The notes under the pieces are model-generated. The model was not told the DNA's origin, did no database searches, and saw only the letters and a program-made list of their open reading frames with translations. Positions 1 through 11,597 of a stretch of DNA of 35,000 nucleotides are shown in pieces. How positions within the stretch are numbered: position 1 is the first letter of the stretch; every line of letters starts with the position of its first letter. The position numbers and the translations under genes are program-made. The DNA comes from Glandiceps talaboti (taxonomy: Eukaryota > Hemichordata > Enteropneusta > Spengelidae): assembly GCF_964340395.1 (NCBI RefSeq), contig NC_135553.1:3097501-3132500 (forward strand), written 5' to 3'.

Positions 1-798
1 GTTTTGTCGACTCCTTCGAACAATAAGGAATTGGTCGGAATCCAAAAAAAACGTATAAACTGTAAAACACGATGTAATGAAATGTTTGCTTTCAGCGAGG
101 ACAGTGAATGTAAATAGCAGTTAATTAAGTAACAAAAACCTTTTATTTTGCGCTCGAGAGAAGAACATTTAGGAATTAGGCCTGTTTTGTTGATTCAGAT
201 TTGAATGTTATTTGCTTTGACATGAAAGAATTTGAACCGGTCCATAATAAGAAATATAGGATTATTAATGTTAACATAATAATAAATATAAACTGTCACT
301 TAAAATCCAATATCATCTTAAAGAAACATGGGTTTCTAGCGTCTTAAAATGTATAACATACAAAATAAACATAAAACTACAGCAGATTACGATTACATCG
401 ACTTTGCTGGGGGTCTTGATGTAAAAAGCACTCATTATACCCATTGATGGAATTGGCAACACAAACATTATACATATACATCATGATACCTACGTCATCT
501 TAAAGAGGCGATGCTTAACCCGAGACAAATGGGCGATCTTTGGGCCTCTATCGACTTTGTCAGCCATTTGAAAAGAAAGCTCAGCTCAACAATATTTCTG
601 GCTCTGTCAATCAAATTCTAAACTGTCAACGGGAAACTACGAGTTGTTGATCATTATACCGAACCATTTCTTAAAAGATCTGGTTTCTGTCACAATATTA
701 TAATATAGCTTTTATGAAAATGATAAGCTTCTTTATCAAATAAAAAAGTCACTAAAATCAAAGTGCGCAGTACATTAAAATTTATTAGATTTTCTGAG
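1..798. other. 3' UTR / downstream flank of UNCX
   Basis: AT-rich sequence after the UNCX stop codon on the minus strand. It probably contains the 3'UTR. Candidate AATAAA signals lie at 781-786 and 142-147. No open frame of interest was seen. Confidence 0.5.
781..786 (-). terminator. Candidate polyadenylation signal of UNCX
   Basis: TTTATT on the plus strand reads AATAAA on the minus strand, only 13 nt after the TGA stop. Such a short 3'UTR would be unusual, and a second AATAAA lies at 142-147, so a longer 3'UTR is equally possible. The motif is common by chance in AT-rich DNA. Confidence 0.25.
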
Positions 799-1680
799 TC
801 AGCATACTATGTTCCTTACGTCATCACGTTCATTTTTGATGGCGTTTTTGTGTTCTCTTGCCCTTATCCTCAATGAGGCGATACTCGAACTCTGTCGATC
901 CTCCGATATTTTGGGCCCATGGACATTAGTTATGGCTACTGATGACGAACTTGTCGACGTACCTTTGACAACAAATCCGATAGGCTGTGAAATTCCGTAG
1001 ACGGAGTAGAGACCGACAGAAACCGAGTCTATAGACTTCACTCGTTGGAGTTCGGCTGAAATTGAGTGTTTACCACTACTACGATCAGCTGGTGGTGAAG
1101 TTTTCGTTGAATCGGCAGAAAGGATCTCATCTATACTAAAAGGGCTTTTGAAAGCTGACTTTTGGGTTGTCGGCGACACGTTTAACTGTTTGTCTTTTAT
1201 TTCTTTTTGTCCTAAAATTTCGTGAGTGTCTTTTGTGTGGTCACATTTGTCTTTCTCCTGGATTTCCTTGGAGGGTTCGTTTATCGTTTCAGTTTCGTCA
1301 AACTGCTCGTTGTCAGACATATGTCTGCTTAGATTGTCGTCGTTGTCGCTTGAGTATTGTGACGATTCCAACCTGGTATCTGTGCAATTTTTTCCCATCA
1401 TGCTATCAGTCGACGACATATCAAATGTTCGTAAAGAGAGATGTTTCAAGTCAATTCCTTTGTTATTTTTCGAGGCTTCCTTTAGGGCTTTCATTCTGTT
1501 CCTCTCTTCAGCTTTCTTTCGTTTTCGATCCTGTCGCTCACGTTCTTTTCTCTTGAGCTCCTCTGGGTCAATCGGCACTCCGCTGCAAGTCGTAGGATGG
1601 GCGTTGTGGGCGGGTCGACCTGGTCCCTTTCTCGTATTTTCCTTTTTGCGCCATTTGGCTCGACGGTTTTGGAACCACAC
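799..1680 (-). CDS. UNCX: UNCX/Unc-4 homeobox protein, terminal coding exon 3
   Basis: Terminal exon of 293 codons plus a TGA stop. It begins after the acceptor TTATTTTTAG with VWFQNRRAKWRKKE, homeodomain residues 47-60 with Q50 (a GTG valine codon, not a start). The stretch after it, NTRKGPGRPAHNAHPTTCSG, is the diagnostic UNCX/Unc-4 tail. A highly charged, probably helical segment follows (protein residues about 190-220, DPEELKRKERERQDRKRKK). A second octapeptide, FSIDEIL, lies at residues 331-337. A Ser-rich stretch precedes the C-terminal OAR motif SSIASLRIRAREH (from residue 415). The assembled protein is 443 residues, shorter than vertebrate UNCX (roughly 530), which carries extra Ala/Gly/Pro-rich sequence. 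Nothing looks broken. Orthology to Unc-4/UNCX is strong; paralogue status within the organism cannot be judged. Confidence 0.96.
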   Translation of the reverse strand: MWFQNRRAKWRKKENTRKGPGRPAHNAHPTTCSGVPIDPEELKRKERERQDRKRKKAEERNRMKALKEASKNNKGIDLKHLSLRTFDMSSTDSMMGKNCTDTRLESSQYSSDNDDNLSRHMSDNEQFDETETINEPSKEIQEKDKCDHTKDTHEILGQKEIKDKQLNVSPTTQKSAFKSPFSIDEILSADSTKTSPPADRSSGKHSISAELQRVKSIDSVSVGLYSVYGISQPIGFVVKGTSTSSSSVAITNVHGPKISEDRQSSSIASLRIRAREHKNAIKNERDDVRNIVC

Positions 1681-4600
1681 CTAAAAATAATAAAATAAAT
1701 ATAAAAGTCAAGTGTTATCCTGTGTACAATACTCCCGTATAGAACCGTGAAATTTATTAAAAACATAAACAGTATTTGATGACCTAAACCTCTCATTAAA
1801 AAAACCTACTTTGCCTGGCAATTCAAAGTCAATAATGAACACAGTGGATAATAATAACATTGTTGACAATGTAAATCTAATTTTTGATCGTGATTAAATC
1901 AAATATTGTTTTATCCATTAGATAACAAAATATCACGCCGATTTTAATTACATGTATTCGCAAACTAATTGATTGTTGCAGTCTTTTCAATATTCAGTAT
2001 GTTTTCATGCGTGCCCCCGGAAAGCAACGGAAGACTGTCAACACGGTGTCACGAACTGATACGTTCGCTGGTCTGAGGTTACTAGACATAGCAACGCTGT
2101 GGTGAGCACTATAGCTACTAGATAGTAGCATACTCTCAGAGTCGTGCGTACTATAGTTGGGAAAACCCGACGTTTCCAAATTAACGACTTAATGAAGAAC
2201 GTACACGACAATGTCGGAAAACCCATATTAAAATATCCTAATTTAATCAGAAAATTTAATAAGAACACATAAATTCATTCATTTGGATGTAAGACTTGGA
2301 ATTCCTTCGAACTCAGTGGTGTGGATGCAGCGTTAGTTTTTCATCAGGTTTCATCTGAGTCAGAGCAACATGACGTCCATTGTAGGTGAATGGGGTAACA
2401 CGTCAAGCAAACTACGTCAATTTCGAGTGGACAAATTAAGAATATGTTGTGAGATATCAGCGTCAATATTGAAATGTTCGGGCTACTAAATCTGGATGGC
2501 TCACTGTTGTGGTTACCTGTACTCTTTCATACATGTACGGCCGTGCGAATACATTAAGCGACTTACGAGTCGGACTTGAAATAACTTACATATTAGAAAT
2601 ACTAAACTTTTCAAAATTTTGCGTATGATGTGCAGTCTTTTTTATTTTACTGATATATTATTGTGTGACCCCTTGTTGTCGTTCTATTTTTCTTCATTAT
2701 TTATCTATTAATTTTTTATTTGAATGGCATTTTAAACCTAAGTCCAATCTTTGACTATGTATCCCATGTTACATTTTAATATTCTCTAAAGGTATACCCT
2801 GGATTAAAAGCCAAACTTAGGTTAATCTTTTTGTGGTTAGGATCCAAATTCAAATCATTCACCGGAAAATGAATATTTTAATGAAAGTTTTCAAAATTAT
2901 TATTTGTTTGTTAAATTTGACCAAACCTGAATACTTCACCCCCTTCGATAAAATCTTACGCCTCTCCTTAATAGGTACATCGTTAATAGTTACGTTGACA
3001 AGTCTCGTATGTCTACATGTGACCAGTATTTCAGGACAGCGAATCAAACTTTTAAAGTTGTTTATTTTCTTTCCTGTTGCAATGCACCAATAACTAAGGC
3101 ACAACCCTTGTTGTACAGTCAGCTTAGCAAGTTTAATTTAATTCGAGAGTTATTTAGAAATGATCACATTACTTTTCAATCTATCTCGCATTAATCCGAG
3201 CTTAATAACATCTACAGCACTAACTGACAGGTTCACACACCGCATGCCTAGTATGCATCCGCCCCATACCAAGCCAGGGTATTGTGTCAAAAACATAACT
3301 CCGCAATTGATGTCTCAGAGGTTTCTTTACTATTAATTTCATTACTTTCGGACCGATTGCCGGCGGTTGTAAAAATTCTATCATTAAGTATTGTAATTAG
3401 GAGTAAGTCACATAAAAAGTTTATTTCAATATTGCCTTTTCGTCTTTTTCATAAAAATTCAATAAACTTGCGTTTGAGGCTGTATAATGAGTCCTTTGAT
3501 GTTATAACTTCAAATTCGTTAGGAAACGTCGATATGAAACCATTTTCGTTTCTGTATTTGGTTTAAATCGGTTTTATGTAAACTATGGAGACGGTTAACA
3601 AAAGAAGTATTCAGCTCACTATTTTCGCAGCCCAATGCAATTTTCTGATTTTAATCAAGTCTCGCGGGATCTATTTTTACCATATTTGGATTTATAAAAA
3701 GGCTTAATATAGGAATAATTCTTGTTGGTCGCGCCAAATAAAATTATACGATCGACGGAAAAAAGAAATCAAACACTGTGAGTGAAAGGAACAACAAAGG
3801 AAGTCAGTTTCTCTATTCATAAATACTCGTGCGGAATTCGTTGTAAGGAGCATCGATAAATCGTCACATTTCACGTACTGACAGCAGTAATGGTGTGAAG
3901 TCCTGTAAACAAACATAATTTTCAGTATTGTACCGACTTCCTTTATTAAATTAAACTCAGGCTGTAATTGCCACAATAGGGTGAGATATGGGCAACAAGC
4001 ACTTTACATGAACAAAAGCGAGCAGAAAAAAAAACCATAAAAAATTTGCTGGTATATAGTACTTTGCCTTTTGTTAATAGGTGTAAAATGTTCAAATATT
4101 TCAGAATGGCTCTTAGATTGTCTTCATTTCCTACTAACCAAAATTTACACAAGCCCTTTGGATTTATTTTAATCGACCACCGGATTTCAAAAGCCCTTAC
4201 TGATTTACACCACCTTTTCCTGTCCATTTCGGTGTTTGTATTTCGAGAAACCGATTACAAATCGTAGAAATATGACATATGAAATGTTCGTTCTGTCCTT
4301 TTTCACGGCGGTTTCTTTTTGTATCGTTATAAATAAATACGCTCGGTAAGGAAATATATACGTGTGTATGTGCCTTCTCAGGGTCACTAAAAACTCGAGG
4401 ATGTCAATGAAAACCTGAAAGTTAAAAAGTTAACTCGTGGCTCTTTTCGACGCGTCAATAACTTCGTCTCACTTTTGTTTCAGCCTTTTCTCTTGTACGA
4501 CATTCTAGTCGGTTGCCATGGTAACTAAGTCACACAAAAAAAACTTTAATTTGGAAAAGTGGTAAGCAAAGCAAAAGGACGCCAGTGAATCAATTTTGTC

Positions 4601-5129
4601 AGGGTTTAATCCCTCTGAGATTTGGCACGGAACTGACTTCTTCTCCCTCTTGACCTGGTTTCGGAATTCGATGCTCTCTTTCCATTTACGCAGTGAATAA
4701 CATCTGGCCCGTCACTGACTCCCAACTTTGATTTAGAAATTAAGTCGTCGGCCAATTCTCCTCCAAAATTAAGCTTTTGTGTGGGCCTAGCATAGCGTAC
4801 TGTTACCGTACATGCATGGCTGGAGCAGTAGTTGTGTACACAGAAGTGGTAAAAAATGGCCCAACCACGTGAATGAAAGTTGAGAAAATCGTTTGTCTCT
4901 CCACTTGTGTAGTTTTTCTTCAGTATGGTTTCCACACCTCCATCATTATAGTGTCTACTCAGCGAGTTAATTGAAGTGTACCGTAGATGAAGTGCTCACT
5001 ACACATATACCTAATGTATACAGTGTCACCCCGAAAAAAGGGAAAGAATAGTAAGGACAAGGCAGGGGATAGACTATTTATTTATGATCATACGAATATA
5101 TTTGAATAAACATATACATATACATTGCT

Positions 5130-5235
5130 TTCATCCCATGGCTACTTAGCAGGTCGCGGGTTTAAGATCCCGAGTGGAGAATACAATCGTCTTCTCATGG
5201 TCTTCTCTGCCAACTTTTGGATGAAAGGATTTTTT
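5130..5235 (+). repeat. Possible degenerate tRNA-derived SINE fragment
   Basis: The stretch contains ATGGCTACTTAGCAGG followed by TCGCGGGTTTAAGATCCCG. This resembles an A-box-like start fused to a B-box-like element (GGTTTAAGATCC against the consensus GGTTCGANNCC), with the region between them shortened. It is not a functional tRNA because the spacing is too short for a cloverleaf. A T-rich run follows at 5230. The call rests on box resemblance only. Confidence 0.3.
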
Positions 5236-6639
5236 AAGCACTTAATGTAATTGTGTTTTATTTTAAATAGTATACCACAGTCAATACAAAATAGCTTTCA
5301 GTCCAGATTTCTAATAGAATATGCACAACTGAGAGCTGAGCCAAAGCCAACTATTCGGTACTACAGTAGCCCAACAATTCGTAAATATGTGGCAATTAAG
5401 TGGGTGTTTGCGCTTCGCTTGCCAACAAGTAGTCGTGCAATAGATCTGAACTGTTCGTCGATAGCACCTTGCTGTCTGCTTCAAGTCAAGCCAGTACAAT
5501 AACAGGGCTATTACGAGTGGAGACGCGAGTCGCCTCAGTGTATAGTGAGGGCATTGTATACCACAATTGAAAAACTGTAGCACGAATAGAATAACTCTGA
5601 AGGGTTTTGCCCTTGATTGTGTCCCGGTCACATCGAATTCTACAAAGATTGATTGACCCGCCAATTTACATCAACTCCGTCTCTTTGCGGTCTTTTTTAA
5701 ACCCTCTCTCTTCCTTTTCAAGAATCTTCTCTGTCGGTTCATGTTAAAGTTATATATTAGTAGGCATGATTTTTAGGGCCATGGACACGACATGCAACCT
5801 ATCGGCGGTGAATAATTAGTTTACAATAGGAAATGCAAACTCCCATTTGACTAAATTGGCATCTGCTTAACAAAGTGGTGTGATTTGGACCAAAGTGTTT
5901 TCCCTGCAGCTTTAACTGACTACAGTTCCCCTTTTATAAACTTCAAAAAATATCCGTGCTTTGTTGTGTTTTGTTGGGATTTGGGGGCTGATCACCTGTT
6001 TTGAGGGATGGGTGACAGACCGCCCAGTCAGGCGGATAAACAGTGTACCGCACCAGTGAGTTCACTCGACTGGACAGGCAACATTTGCACGATGCAGAAT
6101 GCACAATAAGTTGCACTTTTTTATTCTTACTTAAAGTTTTCAAACAGATGTGAAAATAAGGAATTTAAGGTAATAGTAAAAACTTATTCTATATTCTAAT
6201 ATTTGACACTACCCCCACCCCACCCCACCCCTCTATTTCCTCGTCAGCGTTCCTTATCACTTACAAGGTAACCTAAATATCTGTTATGAATTTCCAATCA
6301 TAGTTTGTTTGCAAGCAAACGTTTTCACATAGAAACAATATTCAGAGTATGAAATCAGAACATATTCGGATCGGACGCCATCCCAACGGGGTTTTTATTT
6401 GCTGCACTGTCTGGTGTACATTAATAGGGATTTTTTTTAACAGCAATATTTTTAATTTAATCAGGTAGTTTTTAAAACAAGACATTGTCGGCAAATGTTT
6501 CTGCGCCAAACCCTTACTGAAAGTGAGCGTCGTGCAAAACCCATGAACGAAAACATAGAGCTAATGGGTTAGTCATGGGGGATGGGTCTGTCGTCAGCAT
6601 ATCATCGGTCATTCCTGATCGGCTCAGCGGCGTGTCTTT

Positions 6640-6770
6640 ATCCTTCACATTAACAGTTTTCTGCTAAACAGCGTAACTAATTATCGGGTTGGCCAGGACA
6701 ATTGTCCATGTTGTTGGCTTCTATAAACAATCAAAGGTGTTCCGTGGCGTAAATTAATTTTACTCTCTGT
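6640..6770. promoter_or_regulatory. Candidate intronic enhancer with clustered SOX/FOX/TCF/homeodomain-like motifs
   Basis: Within intron 2, about 100 bases hold TAATTA (6678-6683), the perfect 12-bp palindrome GGACAATTGTCC (6696-6707, two facing ACAAT SOX-like cores), ATAAACA (forkhead-like, 6723-6729), ATCAAAGG (TCF/LEF-like, 6730-6737) and a second TTAATTTT near 6753. Single motifs are expected by chance. The clustering is suggestive only. Confidence 0.3.
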
Positions 6771-8581
6771 TTGGTCCTGTATACACTGTAAACAGAACCA
6801 TAGAAAAGAGTCCCCTCACATCCAATGTCTGGAATGCCGATGTCGAAGATTGGAATTTGGAAGGGAAATAGCGACTGCTCTAGTTTGAAGAATGCTTTCA
6901 CGGGCTAGCTTCGACAAACAGCTTGCTCTTTTTCACTCAGAAAATGAGAAGAGGGTGCGAAAAACGTCTGCCTGCAACCGTATTGATGCAAACATGTCAC
7001 CTAGCATTCTCACTTCTTAACGGCGTGACTGCTTTGATTGAGTATCGTCGAAAGAATCTACACTTAGTAAAGACATCGAGAAATAAAAAGCCCACTTTGA
7101 CAGATGTACCGATACGATGACACCAAACAGTATACCTTACTCTTTTTATCGCCGTAAAATTAGAAGTGGTTGATGTTGAGTTTGAAATTTTCTTCAAAAT
7201 ATTTTTTTTTATGTATGTATGTACAACAGCCCGGTCGTTTTAATGGGCTTTGTGATATGATCATGGATTGCTTCGACAGGCAGGTAGCTCGCATATAGAG
7301 ATTTATTATCGATAGTTGCAAATCACGAAATAACGATAAAATAGCTTTCGACTTGACTATCGATTTAGGCTCTCAATTTGATAAAATTGTGGTGCTCAAG
7401 GTGGATGTGGGGTCGTGAAAATATCATATTTTACGTGACTATCAGAATGAGATTATGGGAGACGGAATAAGGTATTCGGTATCGGACTATAGTCTTTTTT
7501 TGCGCTGGCGTCCACGTAGTACAATGACTTTACTATCGCGAAGAGAAAGGGGATACTCTCAACAGAAAAGAAGCAACAATTATGGCCGCAGGTCGTTCAA
7601 TTATACATAATTATCTACTATATGCCACACATAGAGAGAAGTGAGACATAGTCCGACAGAGGTTCCCCTGAATACAAAAAAAAACTCTGGGCAGCGTGTC
7701 CATACCTTCAGACGGTAAAACAACAAGGCGCGTGTTCGGCAAAGGAAAACAAACTGAGTTCGGCAATTTTGATTAAGTCTTTGTGTGGTTTTAAGCGACT
7801 TCATTTGAAAGGTAGATTTTTAAAAGACACTCTAGTAGCAGTCAACAAGTACGCAAGGTGTTTTTTATTGGTCATGGATAAATAAACAGTCGTGAATCAC
7901 ACAGAAAATGGCGCTCACAGCAAATAAAAAACTAATGGTAATATACTATATATATGTTGAGTATGTATATGTATATGAAGTGAGTTTCTACTGTCTGGAG
8001 CACACCATGTTTAGACTGTTCCTCGGTAAAGGGTTGAATGTCTCGCCTGCAGCATTCCCCAAGCTTTTTAATTGATATTTGTGCAAGTGTTGCAAATGTG
8101 TAAGCGGGTCTTTTGTGTGCATGTTTTGCTACTGGTTTTTGCACCAGTACTCAGTATGTTTCATCAAAGGTTTGCATTTGTGTGTGTACACAAGTACATT
8201 CGTATTGCTTTCAAGGTTGCCGCCCCAGGCTACAAACCATAAATTAACGAGGGGGCTTGGTAGCAGGCATACAGAACCGAATCCACACCAATAGCGGATC
8301 ACCGACCCAATAATCAAAGAAAAGTCGTGTTGTCACAGTTTTTTGCGTACCTATCAATTACTTAATAGTAGCACACCACAGAGACACACGCACCAAATGT
8401 TACCCTTTTTCCTTCTGTACACGTTATTACTTGAAACTGAAGCCTTATGCTTCCTCACGAACATCAAACAGAGGCATCAAAAAGTTAATGCACACTCTTG
8501 TGAAAATGCTCTTTACGTTGATAATTTCAAGTACTTCAAACACGGATAATAATATTTAATGTGGTTTAATATTGCACCAAC

Positions 8582-8763
8582 CTGGACTCGGGACTCCACA
8601 AGATCAAGCTTAAGAGCCAGGGCTTCGCGAGTGAATATGTCGGGGTAGTGGCTCTCGTTAAACGCTTTCTCTAGCTCTTCGAGTTGCCAGCCGTTAAAGT
8701 TGGTGCGTGTCCGTCGTCGTTTGCCCGCGCTGCTTTCTTTATTGTCTTGTTCCGAGTCGTTGC
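8582..8763 (-). CDS. UNCX: UNCX/Unc-4 homeobox protein, coding exon 2 (homeodomain residues 1-46)
   Basis: Internal exon of 182 nt. It encodes protein residues 90-150, including homeodomain residues 1-46 (protein 105-150). The sequence runs from [20 protein letters not shown] through [20 protein letters not shown] to VESRVQ. NESHYPD and VESRVQ are typical of Unc-4/UNCX. On the minus strand the acceptor is TTTATTTATTCTAG followed by GC, completing a phase-1 codon. The donor is CAG followed by GTTGGT, between homeodomain residues 46 and 47, a common intron position in PRD-class genes. Exons 1 and 2 together are 450 nt, exactly 150 codons, so the join keeps frame. The helix 1 and helix 2 residues [10 protein letters not shown] and REALALKL show an intact fold. 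The short acidic stretch SEQDNKESS precedes the homeodomain, as in other UNCX proteins. Confidence 0.95.
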
Positions 8764-10661
8764 CTAGAATAAATAAATGAGAAAGATTAAAATTAGAAAA
8801 TTTTAATTTACTTAACCGGTTACTTGAGGATTCAGTCATGCTGAACCGTGTGGTGCTGAAAGATGATAATAAAGTGAGGTGTATATATATATATATATAG
8901 AAATCCAGGACACGGACAAGTTATCGCACACTGACATCGCCAAAACCTCGCCTGTTGTCTGCTTGACTGTATGTACGTCGTACACCGAACAGCCATGAGC
9001 CGTTCGAACAATCCGCTCTGTTCAATACTGGCCTTGCATTTCAAGACAATATTTGGAAGGGAAAAAAATTATACATTTTATTTTAGGACGATATTAACCA
9101 TAGGTTATATAATCTTAGAAAGAAGTCTACATCGTTATTTAATATAACAAATGTAAGTGTGTGATCCTTTAGAAAGTGGTTAAGTTAGAAAAGAACTCCA
9201 ACCTTATCGAAAACAGAAATGAATAATATTAGATTCAAAAATTTAAGGCAAATTATTACACAATACTTAATCTCATAATGATCGTTATTATTTCGAACGA
9301 TCCAGACTCTAAAAAATGAAATTAAGCGATATATAAAAAGGGTTGTAAATAACAAACATTGATCTGACATTTGTCAAAACAACAGCCAGATGTCAACGAA
9401 AAATACACATCTCACATAGTCACTATACATCCTGGTTAGACTGTGTAAAACTGTTCAAATATTGTATCTCTTAGAAAGTAATAAAAAGGGAAATCTAAAA
9501 CAAGTTGGAGAACCAGTAAACACCCATTACCTGGTACAGTTCGTTTATATTGTGTTAAAATCGACAGTTAGCGTGTTGAACTTCTAGCTTAAGTCGCAAA
9601 TACATTTTACCTTCTATGGATGTCAGATCTAGTTACCTTCGTATTCAATTGTAACAAAACAAATTGATTCCTCTTATTTTTGTATTATATTTATGTACAT
9701 GTAATTAATATTATGTTATATACAAATCATACCCCCTCCCCCCCCCAAAAAAAAAAAGAAGAAAAAAGTTGAATTAACTGTCTCGGACAATAGTGAAACA
9801 AAATGAGCAAGTATACACATTTCTCTCTAAATAATAAAGTCCAAAGAATCATCATTAAACGAAATATCAAAGAAAACTTTGTACGAACAAGCTGACTATT
9901 TTTGTATTGAAGAAAGAATATTGTTCAGTTCTTTATGAGAAGGTGAGGGGGGGGGGATTGGTTATTTTTGAATTTTTTCGGAGAACAAATATGATTCATG
10001 ATTCGATAGTTACTGTACAGGTATAGTGTATTTTTGATGCATGATAAGTTGATCGGTCATAGGGAATAGGTCTGGATCGATGTTATGATACAAGGCTAGT
10101 GATAGTGACTGGTTTACGACGTGTTAATAATATCAAAAACAATATAGTAATTTAACGAGCTTTACATAAATATTATGTGCACTAAATGACAAATATAGCA
10201 AACAAGTTAATGTTAGTGATACACGTTCGACTGTATCACGTCTGACCTGCTCCCAGAACATTAAATAGTTCTAGTATATCTATGTTGTAAAATATAAATT
10301 TTTGATTCTTATGTTTCTGGAAGAATTTTGATAGCGTTTTCATGGTAACTGTAATTTATTGTTATTTTCATCTAGAGATGATACGATCTCAGTGCAGGCT
10401 ATCAGTCACTCTCCCTGACAAGTTCTTTGTCGCTCTCATTTCGCTATATAGCAGAGACAGTTTAAATTTCTCTGTTTTTATCGAGCTTTGGCCTCCCATG
10501 AGAATCTATTTGGCGTAAAATTGTCGGAATTAAGTTGTTGTTCAGTGAAGCAAATACAACATACACCACATTTGATGTGTTAAACCCTGTACGGCACGAC
10601 AAGCCCCCTCCCCCTTCCCTACACACACAAATGCTGTCCATATTCTTCGTCGCATACTTAC
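8764..10661 (-). other. UNCX intron 1 (~1.9 kb)
   Basis: Phase-1 intron with donor GTAAGT and acceptor TTATTCTAG. It is AT-rich. It contains a short TATATA run near 8882-8900, a C-rich/A-rich junction near 9730-9760 and a G run near 9946-9957. No coding signal seen. Confidence 0.8.
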
Positions 10662-10929
10662 TTGACATGGGTATAGTTGAGCCGTGGTGGCTGTCAGTCG
10701 TAGCTGTTGTCGTCAACACCTGGCCGTTTGTACTGCTCCCGACCAGCGGGCCACTGTTGAGAATCCCGTCAATAGAGAAAGGTGCAGGGTTTGACAGACT
10801 GTGGAGAGAAGGGAACTCAAATGCATGGGACGCTCGGTGTAGTCCCAGAGCACCGCCGTAAGGAAAGCTTCCGAGCGTGCTCAGGGTACGACCAAAGTGT
10901 TGGTCGAGCAGGCGCGAGTCCATCATCAT
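10662..10929 (-). CDS. UNCX: UNCX/Unc-4 homeobox protein, coding exon 1
   Basis: First coding exon, 89 codons plus one base, of an Unc-4/UNCX homeobox transcription factor. It starts at the first of three consecutive ATGs (MMMDSRLLDQHFG), which resembles the MMDGRLL start of vertebrate UNCX, with the favourable context GCAGCAATG. Residues 51-57 are FSIDGIL, an octapeptide (eh1-like) found in many homeodomain proteins and known in the family to recruit Groucho/TLE corepressors. The rest is a low-complexity Ser/Thr/Gly stretch. The exon ends in TCA-A before a consensus GTAAGT donor (phase 1), and joining to exon 2 makes an AGC serine codon. The frame stays open for 64 codons upstream of the ATG, to a TGA at 11122-11124, but holds no other ATG, so the first ATG is preferred. 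UNCX proteins act in the nucleus, mostly as repressors of neuronal and somite/mesoderm subtype genes. The exon call rests on motif, splice site and phase. Confidence 0.85.
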
Positions 10930-11589
10930 TGCTGCGAAATCGTACCCCGAAGCCGTATTGTCAGTTATCGTGGCGTAGGACAGGACAAGTATGGGGAATC
11001 TCTTGGTAGACTTGTTGGATGAAAGAATACTATCGTCGCGGGGGGTCTCAGGGACAACCCTTTTCTTCAGGCACCACCAATGAGATTGTCCCTTGCTTTG
11101 ATGCAGTGACGTCGATGTAGGTCACTATCAATATTTGGTTGGACCAAGGGTTACCCAAGCTTTACACACTGTTGCACTTTAAAATCTCGTTTTCCTTTCT
11201 TTCCTCAAAGTACCCATGAACGTTTAACATATGTGTATGTCTCCATTGTTATCGCAGCATAACAACAGACAAGAAAATTGTACCGCGGTGCCAGTCGGTG
11301 ACCACACTATCATCATCACAACAACTCTCGCTGAAGAAAATTGATAATTGGTCGTGTCGCCTGGTCGCTACAAGCAGTCTGCACGACGTCTTGGCTTGGA
11401 CATGCAATTCAATCCCGCCAACCTGTCCAAGGTGTTCGCGGCAAAGAAAGCAGTTCACACCTTTCGTAATGAAGAAGTGAAACAATTGACTGAGCCAGAG
11501 AACGGCAAATTTGTCTATCATGATTCAATTAATGAGCGACCGCTAATGAAGTTTATCCATCAACAACCTCTCAACGCTTGCACGTTACA

Positions 11590-11597
11590 TTTTATAC
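11590..11597 (-). promoter_or_regulatory. Candidate TATA box upstream of UNCX
   Basis: The minus strand reads TGTATAAAATGTAAC here, a good TATA-box match about 660 bp upstream of the UNCX ATG. Transcription from here would give a 5'UTR of roughly 600 nt. Many developmental genes lack TATA boxes and the region is AT-rich, so this is weak. Confidence 0.2.

Larger units (their letters stand above)
1681..8581 (-). other. UNCX intron 2 (~6.9 kb)
   Basis: Phase-0 intron between homeodomain residues 46 and 47, with donor GTTGGT and acceptor TTTTTAG. No further exon is visible: the open frames inside are short, low in coding character and lack recognisable domains. It contains a possible degenerate tRNA-derived SINE (about 5130-5235), a C-rich run near 6210-6235, and a cluster of transcription-factor-like motifs at 6640-6770. 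Confidence 0.8.

Noticed and set aside
809-1684. Plus-strand open frames opposite UNCX exon 3
   Set aside because: Shadow frames of a well-supported minus-strand exon; no domain content.
5130-5200. tRNA gene
   Set aside because: A B-box-like sequence is present, but A-to-B spacing is too short and no acceptor stem or anticodon arm can be formed; kept only as a possible SINE remnant.
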